A stretch of 64,000 nt of DNA from Orychophragmus violaceus (Eukaryota > Streptophyta > Magnoliopsida > Brassicales > Brassicaceae): positions 103,779,503-103,843,502 of the forward strand of contig CM058230.1 in the NCBI GenBank assembly GCA_030180135.1, in the 5' to 3' direction. The number at the start of each line of letters is the position of its first letter. Position 1 is the stretch's first letter. This document shows, piece by piece, positions 1-10,198 of the stretch. The notes under the pieces are model-generated. The model searched no databases. It saw nothing but the letters and a program-made list of their open reading frames with translations, and had not been told where the DNA came from. The position numbers and the translations under genes were made by a program.

Positions 1-646
1 CTTACCTAGACCAGTGTTTTCACAAAGCCAGCTATATATGGTTGTATCTAGGGTAACTTCAAAAAAAGAATTGAAGATTTTGATTATGGGTCAAGAAGAA
101 AAGCCACATAAACTAACAATGAATATTGTTTTTTTTTTTTCAGAAAGTTATTAATAGTTTTCATTGTGTGTTTTTTTTAAAAATTCGATCATTCAGTTTT
201 ACAATTTACTAAGTTTGTCTTTTACTACTTTATTTCTTTTTTATTTTAGATAACTTTTTGCAATCAGTATAACATTCAGTACCATATCATTGAATTTTAT
301 CAACTTACGAATTCAGGCAACTTAACGAGGACCAGTTTCAACTTACACATCTAGTCATGTATCTCAAATTCTCTTTCAACCTAACGAGTTTAGCGTTTCT
401 AAAAAAAGTTATAGTCGAATACTAACCTTTTTAATGTTGTAAGAAGTGTTAAATCAGATCATGTATTGAAGATTGTTTTGAATAGTATACCTACATAGAC
501 AAAAGTATTGTTTAGTTCATTTTTAACATTTTCAAAGTTACATGGAAAAAATTAGAAAATATCAAGTTGTTTCCCCATGTTTCACTGTCTGCCAATTGCT
601 TTTAAACTCATGTACAAACAAAAGGAATATACAAGAAGCTATTTCA
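1..646. other. AT-rich intergenic DNA with left LINE target-site duplication
   Basis: No coding region recognised on either strand. Homopolymer runs of T occur near 129-140 and 170-180. The only functional landmark is AAGCTATTTCA at 636-646, which is repeated exactly at 2624-2634 and marks the insertion point of the LINE that follows. A minus-strand GT donor-like context sits at the extreme left edge (around 1-5), but too little is visible to call an exon. Confidence 0.6.
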
Positions 647-2623
647 CATCGGGAAAACAGAGCTTAAATTAAGGCTAATTACAACATCGGACTTGGAGCC
701 ACCATGTTTTTCTTCCTGATTCTCATTCTCTTCACTTTGAACAGAAGAGTGAAAGATGAAAAAGTATTAGAGATTAGAAGCTCTCTCGACCACAAAAAGT
801 GACAAGAGACTCGAACCTAACTTTCAGATCTCTATCGACCGCTCCGCCTTGAGTCGTCCTTAGTTCTTGGTGGGGACTGGTGTCCACAGTCATTCCTCCT
901 TAACTCTCAACTCCACTCACTCGATTTTGTTTTCATGGCTGCTCCTACTCCAATTTCAGATCTAGCAAAGTCTTCTAAAATCTCCAAATCCTCTTCTGAT
1001 TCGATCCTGCCACCATCTAACAGGCCTGAGGAAATCACAAACAAGACTTTATTGATAGATTCTACAGGAAAATCTATCTCTCCAGTTGGCTTCGTTCCCT
1101 CCTTATGAGCTTGGGTAAAACCGCCAAACCTTGTCCCAGAGGTGGGCTCGTCCCTTCCTCCTCCTCTTGTTACTCTGAATTCTGGAAGTATCAAAGGAAT
1201 CCCTCCCCCTGCTCTCAAGGAGGATGGCGAGTCAGCGAAAATGAACCCAAAGCTTTGAAATCTTCACTGTGCTACATCCCCGACTTATCTTGAGGACGGC
1301 ACCGCCTATGATTGAAATACAAAACGGGAAGGAATTGAAAATCAGAAAGAGTACATCATTGGCCAGTTCTTCCGATGCAAGACGCCGTCTGGAGGTCTCG
1401 TTCATGCTATTGCAAATCATATATAGGATAAGAAGTGTAAAAATTTTACCCGTAAATTAGGTGAATCATCTTATTTGTTTCACATTCCTGATGCTTCCAC
1501 TAGAGCTTGGGTTCTTCAACGCGGATTATGGTACGTTGATGAATGCTTATTGTTTGTTGCCCCTTGGACACCAGAGGCAAGCGTAGTTATACCTGAAATA
1601 TCTTCAGTTCCTCTTTGGGTAACTATGAAAAATATCCCTAGCCAATTGTATTCTCATCTAGGATTTAATTGGGTAGCTTCGGGACTAGGCGAACCAGTTC
1701 TCACAGAAAAGCCAAGGTTAGACCCTTCATTGATGGGAGAGGCAAAGCTTTTAGTTGAGGTTGAATTAGATAAAGGTTTTCCTCATAGGATTGCCGCTAG
1801 AGATAGGAAAGGCATAGTCTCTTTAGTAGATGTTGAATATGCTTGGATTCCATCCAAATGTGTTAGATATGGTAACATAGGCCATAAGGAGGCAAGATGT
1901 CTTCTTCAGAATCAACCAAACATCACTACTATGACTCAAGATGTTGCTAAAGAAATTGTTTCCTCAGCTGTTGCGGTTGTAACAAGTTCTGGACCCGCAA
2001 ATTCTAACTACGTTGTGCATTCTGATTCTGAACCGTTAATGGGTGTTAATCTGAAGCCTGCTTCAGCTATAATATCAGACACTGTTAGAATCACTTCTCC
2101 TCCTACTCATGAAGCTATATGCAACCCAAATTCTCTATCTGAGAAAACAGATGGATCTACTACATCAATTGTTGAAAACGGTGACAAAGCTGAGGCTCAA
2201 ACAACTACCATTACTCCGAGCAGCATGGCACCTTTATCGTCAAACACCAGCTCTTTGTGCCCTATCTTGGCTGGAAGTTTTAATAATCAAGATTCTTTTT
2301 TCGTTTGGAAGCTTGCAAGATGTGGATAAGTATCTACATCATTTCAAAGGACTCTACGTGAAAGACCAGTTAAACAAACCCAAAAAGCTCAAGATTGGTT
2401 GGTGGTTAAAAACCGTAAAAAACGTGGCCAACGAGGCCATGATTGATGCGCCATCTAATCTTTTTCTTAGCCATCTCATAAGTTTTAAGGTAGAATCTTT
2501 TTCTAATTTCTCTCATATGTTTTATCATATGGTTTTCTCAATTGTAAGCTTTGCTTTAACAATTGTAATTAATCTTCCTATTACCTTTTAATATAATGCA
2601 TCAAATTTAGTCAAAAAAAAAAC
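647..2623 (+). mobile_element. Non-LTR retrotransposon (LINE/L1-like), ORF1 only, poly(A)-ended
   Basis: The element lies between perfect 11-bp direct repeats AAGCTATTTCA (636-646 and 2624-2634) and ends in a run of ten A (2613-2622). This is the signature of target-primed reverse transcription. It carries an ORF1 of the plant DUF4283/zinc-knuckle type, but no endonuclease or reverse transcriptase ORF: only about 165 bp separate the end of ORF1 from the poly(A). With a flush TSD and a 5' region of about 290 bp before ORF1, it looks like an internally deleted, non-autonomous copy mobilised in trans rather than a simple 5' truncation. The family identity is inferred from ORF1 alone. Confidence 0.85.
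935..2446 (+). pseudogene. LINE ORF1 (DUF4283 / CCHC-like nucleic-acid-binding protein), broken
   Basis: One reading frame runs from ATG 935 to the stop at 2444-2446 (about 503 codons). It has no frameshift but five in-frame stops, at 1106, 1256, 1313, 1424 and 2327. The middle contains the DUF4283 block (EYIIGQFF ... WVLQRGLWYV ... PLWVTMKNIP) and then a zinc-knuckle-like motif, CVRYGNIGHKEARC, in which the expected second cysteine is Tyr. The C-terminus ends in a basic tail (VVKNRKKRGQRGHD). In plant L1 elements ORF1 binds the element RNA in the ribonucleoprotein particle. An apparent start at 1475 is only a TTG inside this frame. Domain order and the stop pattern were read directly; the RNA-binding role comes from family knowledge. 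Confidence 0.8.
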
Positions 2624-2790
2624 AAGCTATTTCAATTTCAGACAAACTTAACCTCAGAATACAAAAATAAAAATCCTTTTTTTCTTCACAACACTCAATA
2701 CAAGACCCAATTTTTAAGGAAACGAGGGTATAAACTAAAGGTTGGATATAAAATGCTTTGGTTTAATCAAGACCACATAGTTCCAATTAC

Positions 2791-3932
2791 CTTCAAAACG
2801 GAAAGGTAAGAATCATTAAAGCCAATGTACTTTCCAACCATAGCAATTCTAATCTGAAAGAGAAGACCATTGAGAATGAATATGGTTTCAATTATATAGA
2901 CACACCAGCATCAAAATACTAATTAGAAAAAAAGTTGACGAACATGATCTCGCAGCGTATCATAGATTTTAGTTCTTGCAGTCCATTTTGTCACGTCAGC
3001 CTCTATAACTTTTCTGCAAAGAGGAAAATGTCAATTAGTAGCAAAAAAGCTGCACAGACAACTTAAAGTGTCGAACCTAGAGCAGAATAAAAACTACACT
3101 TACAGACAAGAAAATTGAAAGTATGATCTAGAGACAAACCCAAGGGGATTCAACTCTTTTAAATTTGCTTCATGAACCTTTTGATCATATAGAAGAGAAG
3201 ATACTACGAAAATAATAAGGGGGGTGTATTGAACTAAACATTTGGAGAGATTTGGGTTTAATTAAGATTTTAGATGATTTTGATGATTTTTAGTGATTTT
3301 AAGTAAGTTGTTGTGATTTTATATTAAAATACCCTATAATACCACTTAAAACCATGAGATTTGGATTTTTTTATTTTTAAATAAGAAAGTCATCTAAAAT
3401 CTTCTAAAATTCTCTGCAGTCGTTAAAATCCCAGTACTTAAAAAAAATTCAATAACAGTGGATTTGATATGATTTTAAAAAATTGTTATTTGAATAACAG
3501 AGGATTTTAAGTGATTTTGAGTGATTTTACATAAATATCATGTTCAATAACACTGGATTTGAGAATGCATTTTAAAATCCTTAGTTGAATAACAGTGAAT
3601 TTTAAGAAAACCTCCAAATCACTCCAAATCTTTAGTTCAATACATCCCCCTAAGACGGAGAGAAAATCAGCAATGCAACAAATTGCTTTGAATTCGTAAG
3701 TAAGGTTAGAAACTTTTTTTTTTGTGATTAACCTGGGGGTATCCCAAATCTATGGAAGAGCTCAGACTAATCTCCAAAGAGAAGTGCAGCCCATTGATAG
3801 ACCTCTCTCCCGATATTCAAATGCGCTGAAAGCAATGGTTAGAAACTATTCAAGCACAAATTTACTTATCCTTAGAAGTAACTGAACATGCCAGATATTT
3901 AGAACATCATAGAGTGTCACAATATTCTCTTC
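2791..3932 (-). pseudogene. CTP synthase exon series, fragment
   Basis: Four minus-strand blocks, in 5'-3' order, match the synthetase/amidotransferase linker of CTP synthase. They are about 3932-3866 (NIVTLYDVLNIWHVQLLLR), about 3187-3136 (DQKVHEANLKELNPLG), 3013-2940 (ADVTKWTARTKIYDTL) and 2853-2791 (RIAMVGKYIGFNDSYLSVLK). The last is exactly 63 nt between CAG and GT. Blocks 3 and 4 also follow AG acceptors. CTP synthase converts UTP and glutamine to CTP. The N-terminal synthetase core and the glutaminase triad are not in the window; a MITE lies between blocks 1 and 2 and a LINE lies downstream. The visible exons have no stop codons, but some donor sites are poor, so I call it a decayed gene fragment. 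A real but partial gene is the alternative. Confidence 0.7.
3219..3650. mobile_element. PIF/Harbinger-type MITE
   Basis: Terminal inverted repeats are clear: the left end GGGGGGTGTATTGAACTAAA pairs with the right end TTTAGTTCAATACATCCCCC, and the match continues inward over about 35 bp with mismatches. The 432-bp element is flanked by TAA at 3216-3218 and 3651-3653, the 3-bp target preference of PIF/Harbinger. There is no coding capacity. The interior holds degenerate repeats of an AATAACAG(T/A)GGATTTTAAG-like unit. It sits in what looks like an intron of the CTP synthase fragment. Confidence 0.85.
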
Positions 3933-4019
3933 CTATGAAACCAAAGAAAAACAGACAAAATGATTACTTAAACTTAAATGAGAGATAACATCTCTGATCT
4001 AAAAGGTTAACTTTTAAAA

Positions 4020-4580
4020 AGTGAAAATTTACTGCAACTAGTATTAATCTTTACTAGAATTACAAATTTAGTATCCTTAAGTAAAACTTTATTAAATTAG
4101 TAGTAAAAGTATGTAAAAAAAATCTAAATTGTCATTATGATTAAACTACTAATTAATCTTATTTTATTTTAAAAATAAAAATTAAAAAATGGGAATACAA
4201 ATTATGAATAATAATCGAAAATTATGAATTAAAATTTAAAATTAAAACTAAAAATAAAAATAGAAACTAAAAATTAAAAATTAAAACTAAAAACTAAAAT
4301 TTAAAATTTTAAAATAAAAATGAAATTAAAATGAAAAATAAAAATTAAAAATAAACTAGAAATAAAAATTATAAACTAAAAATTATAAACTAAAAATTAA
4401 AAATAAAAATTAAAATTTAAAAATTTAAAAATTTAAAATTTAAATCTAAAAATAAAATAAAAATTAGAATTTAGAAATTAAAAATTAAAAATTAAAACCT
4501 AAAATTAAAAAATAAAAACTAAAAATTAAAAATAAAAACTAAAAATTTAAAATTTAAATTTAATACTTAAAAAAATTAAA
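4020..4580. repeat. A/T low-complexity tract (AAAATTAAAA-like)
   Basis: From about 4130 the sequence is almost only A and T, built of shuffled AAAATTAAAA, AAACTAAAAA and AAATAAAAATT words without a fixed period. No gene is visible. The flank 4581-4746 is ordinary AT-rich DNA running into the Tat LTR. Confidence 0.8.
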
Positions 4581-4746
4581 CTATAACGACCATTATAAAT
4601 GATATAGTTATGATTGGGACAAGCACGTAGGTTTGACCATGTTTTAAAACTATGTAAGTAATCAAAAAGTAATTTGGACTCTCATTCATTCTTAAATTTG
4701 TGAGGAAATTCTATTTGAACTTGTCCTAAAATTTGATTGTTCTTAG

Positions 4747-5250
4747 TGTCGAAGGTGGGTTTAACACCTCTTTTATAGCCTGACTCAATAGCTGAATGGT
4801 CCGTAGGAGATCCAACTCAAGTAAGAAGAAGTCAACCCATTACAGAGAAGCTCATCGATGACGAAGTAACTCGGAGATGATGTCCAGCCGACCTGCACCA
4901 AAGAAGGTAAATATGTTAAAATAACATATTTATAAAGTGGAAGAAGATTAATGCAAATCTTCAAAAAGGAAAATAAATCTAAGATAGTTCAGATTTTGTA
5001 AATAATATTAGAGAGAATTTAGAGAAAAACCCTAGATTCTCTGCTATAAATATCATTCCCCCGCGCGGGAAAATATTAAGTTGACAAGCAAACATTATGT
5101 ACTCAAATTGATTTAAGATCTAATTCCAATAAAGACTAGATTTCCGGTCCATTTTTGTTACTGCCTTCCGATCCCTTGATTCTTATTATCCAAGTCTCTT
5201 ATTTTTAGATCAGTTTATTGAATTGATCGTTGTGATTATCTGAATCAAAA
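4747..5250 (+). repeat. 5' LTR of Tat element A
   Basis: Starts TGTCGAAGGTGGG and ends CTGAATCAAAA. It aligns through its length with 10199-10720; shared landmarks are AGAAGAAGTCAACCCATTACAGAG, the AAAACCCTAGAT block and TGATTCTTATTATCCAAGT. A TATAAATA box near 5044 precedes the probable transcription start. Divergence from the 3' copy is high, so the insertion is old. Confidence 0.8.
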
Positions 5251-5252
5251 AT

Positions 5253-5268
5253 TGGCGCAATCTGTGGA
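5253..5268 (+). promoter_or_regulatory. Primer-binding-site-like sequence of element A
   Basis: TGGCGCAATCTGTGGA lies three bases after the 5' LTR. It resembles the TGGCGCCGTCTGTGGG primer site common in plant Tat Gypsy elements, with substitutions. It would prime minus-strand DNA synthesis from a tRNA. Confidence 0.6.
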
Positions 5269-5308
5269 GACTTTGGATATATTTGATCGACCAAAGAAAA
5301 TATCGGCG

Positions 5309-6378
5309 ATGACAGAAACACCACCCTTGACGCAGGAGACATGAGGTGCGAGCAATGCCGGTGACATCACCAACACCAACATTGCAGCAAGAGGAGAACA
5401 TACCTATTCCAATCCATACCAGCAAGGTGACGGAGCCCGCAAAAAACCAACAAATTCAGGATCACATGATAGCGCGCCGCCCACCAGAAACCCAATCTCC
5501 CCAACCACACATGTGGTGAGATCAACTCAAGAAACAACCGTAACTACCGCCAGACGCGCAAACAATGTAGTGGGATCAGCGAGACTAGCACATGCAATAA
5601 ACGCCGGGCAAAAACCTGCATAATCAGAGACCAGAACACAATGGAGATGCTTCATATGCTTCTAGACTGAGTGGAAAGCATGGACAAGGCAGCAAACGAG
5701 CGTATCACCGCAATTGCCAATTAAAAATCCTTGCTCCAAGACAACTTGCTTGGACGCCGAAGCTCACCTGCAGCGGAGCATACCCCGGAGCAGATACCGT
5801 CCACTAACTGATGCCTCTTTCCCAAAATATATACCTCGGACGACTATGGGATCGGCAATAAACCCGATAAGCAGCATATCCACTCCGGCTAACTCTGCGC
5901 CGATATCAAATGTTCAGCTCACGACCATATTAAGCCAAATTCATGAGCTGAACTCTAAATTCCATCGTGTGGTCAATTCGGCACCAGACCTCGATCGCGT
6001 TTTAGAACAAGCTCAACAGACACCTTTCACGGTCTGAATCATGAACGCAAGAATCCCCCGCATCGAGAAGGTCAAGTTTCCGTTCTACAAAGGAAAGTCT
6101 GATCCTAGCCAGTTCATGACAGCTTTCATGATAGCGATGGGTCAGAATCGATTCACGAACGAGGAAAGATATCCCGGATACTGCCACGTAGAAAACCTCA
6201 GAGTGATGGCCCTTTCCTAGTTCTCACAACTCAAGGTAGGATTGATCGATAGCTTTCATCAACTCTCAGTGTTCCTGAAGCACTACTCTCTTTACATAAA
6301 CCATGAATCGTCGGATGCCGACCTATGGGACCTCTAACAAAAGCAGGATGAGCCCTTACGACAATGCGGCTCGAAGAG
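5309..6378 (+). pseudogene. gag of Tat element A, broken
   Basis: One frame from ATG 5309 can be followed to about 6378 through in-frame stops, including about 5342, 5621, 6035, 6218 and 6338. The C-terminal half is recognisable as a Tat-lineage retrotransposon gag (capsid): RIPRIEKVKFPFYKGKSDPS, then FMTAFMIAMGQ, then LIDSFHQLSVFLKHYS and SSDADLWDL. This domain forms the virus-like particle. The frame ends where the LTR-like sequence of element B begins. The capsid match comes from family knowledge; the stops are seen directly. Confidence 0.75.
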
Positions 6379-7435
6379 TGTTGGGGTAGAATCCCCCTCG
6401 ACAAAACAATAGCTGGAAGCGTGATCGAGTAATCGGACATGGACATTCACCATACTTCATATAAACGCAAATTCGTATGACTAATATTTTATACGAAACA
6501 CTTCGTATCGATGGCGTTTCATATGAATGAAGTTTTATACGAAACACTTCATATGGATAACTTCTTATACAAAATGAAAAATCCATTTAGTCAAACATCT
6601 GGACGGATCAATCGGACAAACACATCACTTGACAAAATCCACATATAGGAACAAACATCCGGACGAGCTATTCGATAATTCCGAGATAGGAAAATCAGCT
6701 CGGAAATCCGAGCTAAACCAGCTCGGATTTTCCGAGCACATCCCTTCTTGTTTATCAAGCACAACTCAATTCTTCGGAAGTTGCGAACTGAAATCATTCC
6801 TTAGGAACTTCCGAGCTGAATATACTCCTCAAACCTTCCAAACAGATATTCCTCTTAGAGCATATGCTTAGACATTTGCCGATGTCTCTCTCAAGATGCG
6901 CAACTGGCCGCAACCCATCTTAGAAACATTAACTTATATGTTCATAGCCGTTAAAAGGATTGTCGAATCAAGTTATGTGAAATACAAGGTTGGGCCTAAC
7001 CCACAAGACAAGTATTTCCGAGAAACATTTTCTGCCCATTCAACGAAACATGTTAAGCCGCGGAAGGATAATCATTAATAACAAGAAGATATCTCCGAGC
7101 AAAAGAGGAAAATCCGAGCAGAAAAAGTAAATCCTAACGGAAATGGAATATACGATAACATGAAGATTTTCGAAAATCTTACAAGCAAAAATCCTCGAAG
7201 CCGACTCGCCGCAACTATATAAGAAGATAGACTTCCTACGATCGAACCATCTCGAAAAACCCTAGCATTTAGACTTAGAAATCTCTTAAGCCTTTTTGCT
7301 CTTTGTACTTTGTTTCCGATTCAATCTATCTATAAAATATCCACCGGGTCTTTATTTCGTGGGTTTACTCTTGAAATTTTTGTTCCCTAAAAATTAGGTC
7401 TACAAATATCGACAGTGTAAGTTTCGACTCTCACA
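6379..7435 (+). repeat. Second Tat-type 5' LTR (element B)
   Basis: The segment starts TGTTGGGGTAGAATCCCC and ends TCGACTCTCACA, directly before a PBS-like TTTGGCGCTGTATGTGGGGA and a new gag ATG. This is the layout expected of a 5' LTR of about 1.06 kb. It contains TATATAAG at 7216-7223 and an AAAAACCCTAG block downstream. The U3 part has a 46-bp-period repeat of TTTTATACGAAACACTTC (6487 and 6533) and a tight pair of palindromes at 6698-6737. No second copy is in the window, so B is truncated; its exact 5' border is inferred from the TG and the loss of gag A. Confidence 0.6.
6698..6737. repeat. Twin palindromes in the U3 region of LTR B
   Basis: GCTCGGAAATCCGAGC (6698-6713) is followed after 7 bp by GCTCGGATTTTCCGAGC (6721-6737). 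Each is nearly self-complementary, and the two are also near-copies of each other, so a hairpin or cruciform, or two adjacent dimeric protein sites, is possible. Single CCGAG words recur nearby at 6680 and 6810. Confidence 0.75.
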
Positions 7436-7438
7436 ATT

Positions 7439-7456
7439 TGGCGCTGTATGTGGGGA
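7439..7456 (+). promoter_or_regulatory. Primer-binding-site-like sequence of element B
   Basis: TGGCGCTGTATGTGGGGA follows the end of LTR B and resembles the Tat-type primer site TGGCGCCGTCTGTGGGGA at 16 of 18 positions. Confidence 0.6.
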
Positions 7457-7504
7457 TTAGAATTTTCTTACACTTAAAAACCACTGACTAGCAGATCCAA
7501 AGAT

Positions 7505-8295
7505 ATGGCCACCGACGGAAATGGAAGTAGAGACATGACAGATCAACAACTGGTGATCGACGGAACATACGACAATACCGCAGCAAACAATACCACGACG
7601 ATCAACGTCGCTACGCGCATCGATGCGACAAATGGTATCGTTACAAGCACAACCGTGACATATGCGACAGTCAACGCAACACACCCGAGTTGAAAGACAT
7701 GGTGGCTGCATCGAGGCAGAATACTAAAGAACATTAGAAGTCTAATAGTACGCTCATAGAATAAGTCGAAAGACTTAGAACCGAGCACGGAACCCCCGAA
7801 CGATGAACTTTGCTCAAACCGAGCGCAACCGACTTGATTTCTCGACGCTCGGTGACTCTATGAGGAACCCATCACAACCCCGTTTTCAAACCTCGGGTGA
7901 ACGGACTCCTCCAGAAACTAGACCAAATACGACAAATCCTCCCTCGTTAATTCGACCACGAATGCTCGTGACGCCAACAGACGTGGAGGACTGCAGAGAC
8001 AAAGATCCGACTTTGCCTTAAAACCGAGTTGAGCCACAATCTGACGACGAGGAAGAAAGGATAGAAGCGGGTCGATATGTACTTGAACATAGCGAAAATG
8101 AGTTCCTGGAAGAAGAAGGAGATGACCAACCGACTCAACTAAATGAGTCGTCTGAACAACAACGAACCAGAAAACGAAGCGAACTAAATGAGCTTAGAGT
8201 CACGCTGGCACAAACAATAGTCGAGATCAAAAACGTACGATCAAAAGTCCACCGGGTGATGAGTGCCACCAAAGATAGTTTGAGTCCAAGATGAG
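7505..8295 (+). pseudogene. gag N-terminal part of Tat element B, broken
   Basis: ATG 7505 opens a polar, Thr/Asp/Asn-rich reading frame that stops at 7691-7693. Coding resumes with frame changes at 7803 and continues to about 8295 as a charged segment (acidic around 8040-8110) ending in a helical stretch, TIVEIKNVRSKVHRVMS. That stretch parallels QIHELNSKFHRVVNS of element A, which directly precedes the capsid domain. The capsid domain itself is missing: the sequence passes straight into the 3' end of the antisense ORF, which implies a large internal deletion. Confidence 0.55.
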
Positions 8296-8399
8296 ACAAG
8301 AAAGACGCCATTCACAACCAATTATAGTCCCATACGGCCCTTTAGCCAAAATCTGTTGAATGGAAGGAAGGGGAGTGTTCCTTTATCGGTCGAAGGAGC

Positions 8400-9797
8400 T
8401 GTCTAGACGGGACCAATAAACTTCAAAGTCTTCCGAATCAACTGGGAAGAAGGCTCCTCCATCTCGTCTTCAACAGACGAAATCACACTTTTCCTCTTCG
8501 AAAAATCAGCGCCAACGGCTCTTTTCTTATCACCGTAGCCTCCTAGGCTCTTTTCTTATCACCGTCATCGGAAGCTCGGTTTTATCCTCTCTTAGATTGA
8601 AACCTAGGAGAAGCGGTTTGTTTAGTGGCCGTAAATCGGCTAGAACCATCTGTCTTGCTATTATCAGAAGGCATCGAGGTCATCTCCGGATCGATCACCA
8701 TGCTCGGAATGGCCTTCCTTATCTTCCCCATCTTAAATTTCGGATGGGATGCTGCAGAAAACAATTTACAGTAGTGAGAACGAAATAAAAAAACCTCGTA
8801 AGTCTACAAAGTGATAATAAATTCACTAGCTTTCTTCGGTTTAGTCACCTCGGTTTCAGGCCAAATCCGATGATCGAGCTCAGAAAACTTACTGGCGATG
8901 TCGTTCAATTATTCTTGATTGAGTCACTTTGGGTCAAGACGATCTGAAACAAAACAAAATGGTTAGAATCGAAAGCAAGAAATGGTACTAACAGTTAGCC
9001 GATTGGTCAACTACCAATGGAGAGGTTCCACTCACTGATAACTAAGGTTGTGGGATCCTGAAAAATAAATACTTTCCCTGCCAACCATGAGTCTTGCTGG
9101 ATTCAACACCAGTCCAAAACTTATTGCGGCCGTAAATTAAATTGAATCCACGCTGGTTTCATATTCACGATTTTATCTGGTCGAAGCACTCAAACAAATC
9201 GACCGTCATTGGAATTCCAAGATACATACTGAGCTCGAGAAGGCCGGTTATGTTAATGATGCCAGCGAGATTGATTTGGGTAAAAGCAATTCTGAACCTC
9301 GTGCAAAAATAAACCAACACCCTCGGTAATGAGAATCGCAGGTTCCCAGCACGGAAAAATGACTCATAAAGACAAGCGAAGTTTGGAGGAGCATCCCAGG
9401 GCCGCTTCAAGGTGGAAGGCAAAAAAATTTCTACGCCTTCACATCTAAGAAAGGTTTTCAACGAGATCAGTGAATCCTCAGTTGAGAGGGTTGGCAAAAC
9501 ACCAAAGTTGTTATCCAAAATCTGCGAAGGTGCTGGCTTCTTCTCTTTCCCTTTATGTGCTGCTTTATTTTTACCTCGGTCGCGAGGTACCTTCCTCAAA
9601 GCAAGAGGAACGTGTTCGTCACAATGATCGGTGGCGTTGTCGCAGAGAGATACAACTTGTGGCCGAGAAAACTCTTGAGCAAGCTTACCTGAATCAGAGC
9701 TACGAGACGGAGAAGAAGAAGGAATGTTATCCCCGTCAAATGCGCCAACACTTGTAAAGCTAGCAGATTCTTTGCTGGATTCGGCACAAATACGCAT
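8400..9797 (-). pseudogene. Antisense ORF (aORF) of a Tat Gypsy element, PF04195-like, probably spliced
   Basis: The minus-strand frame 9797-9165 (210 aa) has an acidic/basic N-terminus and then a conserved block: WDAPPNFACLYESFFRAG, FSLPRVLVYFCTRFRIAF, QINLAGIINITGLLELS, VDLFECF. This resembles the 'putative gypsy type transposon' domain (PF04195) that is encoded antisense near the 3' end of Tat/Retand elements. After the stop the homology appears to continue (GKYLFFRIPQP), then a TTTGTTTTGTTTCAG acceptor, a short exon, a second CTGCAG acceptor and a further exon (KMGKIRKAIPSMVI ... SVEDEMEEPSSQLIRKTLKF) down to about 8400. A 29-bp tandem repeat at 8517-8565 interrupts the last exon. The function of aORFs is unknown. 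The domain assignment is by recall and the exon structure by inference. Confidence 0.6.
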
Positions 9798-10198
9798 ATT
9801 GGCGGGGAGGTTGGCCGAAAGAAAAAGACAAAGGAAGGGTGAGAAAGATATAAAATATATAGAAAAGAAGAGAGAGTTTAGAAGGTGAGGTACCTGAAAT
9901 TTCTTCTAGTAGCAGATGGTAAAACGTAAAAAGAGAAAGCATCATTTATAGAGGCGAAGAGGTGGGAGACTTTTGAGAGACGCAACTCCACCTCTCAACA
10001 GACACGACCCTGCAACTTCTCAATACATGTGTCCAAGCTCCATTGGGTGTAGAGGAAGCGTGTCGAGTACAAGAAATGAAGAGAGCCACGTGAAAGAAAG
10101 AATCGGCTCAATTTGCGACGATTAATCTAACTGGTCCAAACAATGATTATATTCGCCGACCTAAGCTCCACTCAGCACGCCGAACTTGGGGGGCTTAC
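9798..10198. other. 3' untranslated region of element A
   Basis: Non-coding stretch between the aORF start and the 3' LTR. It includes a purine-rich stretch (about 9821-9890) and a GGGGGG-containing AACTTGGGGGGCTT at 10183-10195, which probably acts as the polypurine tract next to the LTR. No independent gene is seen. Confidence 0.5.

Noticed and set aside
1475..2329. Independent 284-residue gene
   Set aside because: It begins at TTG, not ATG, and is the middle of the LINE ORF1 frame that starts at 935 and continues to 2446.
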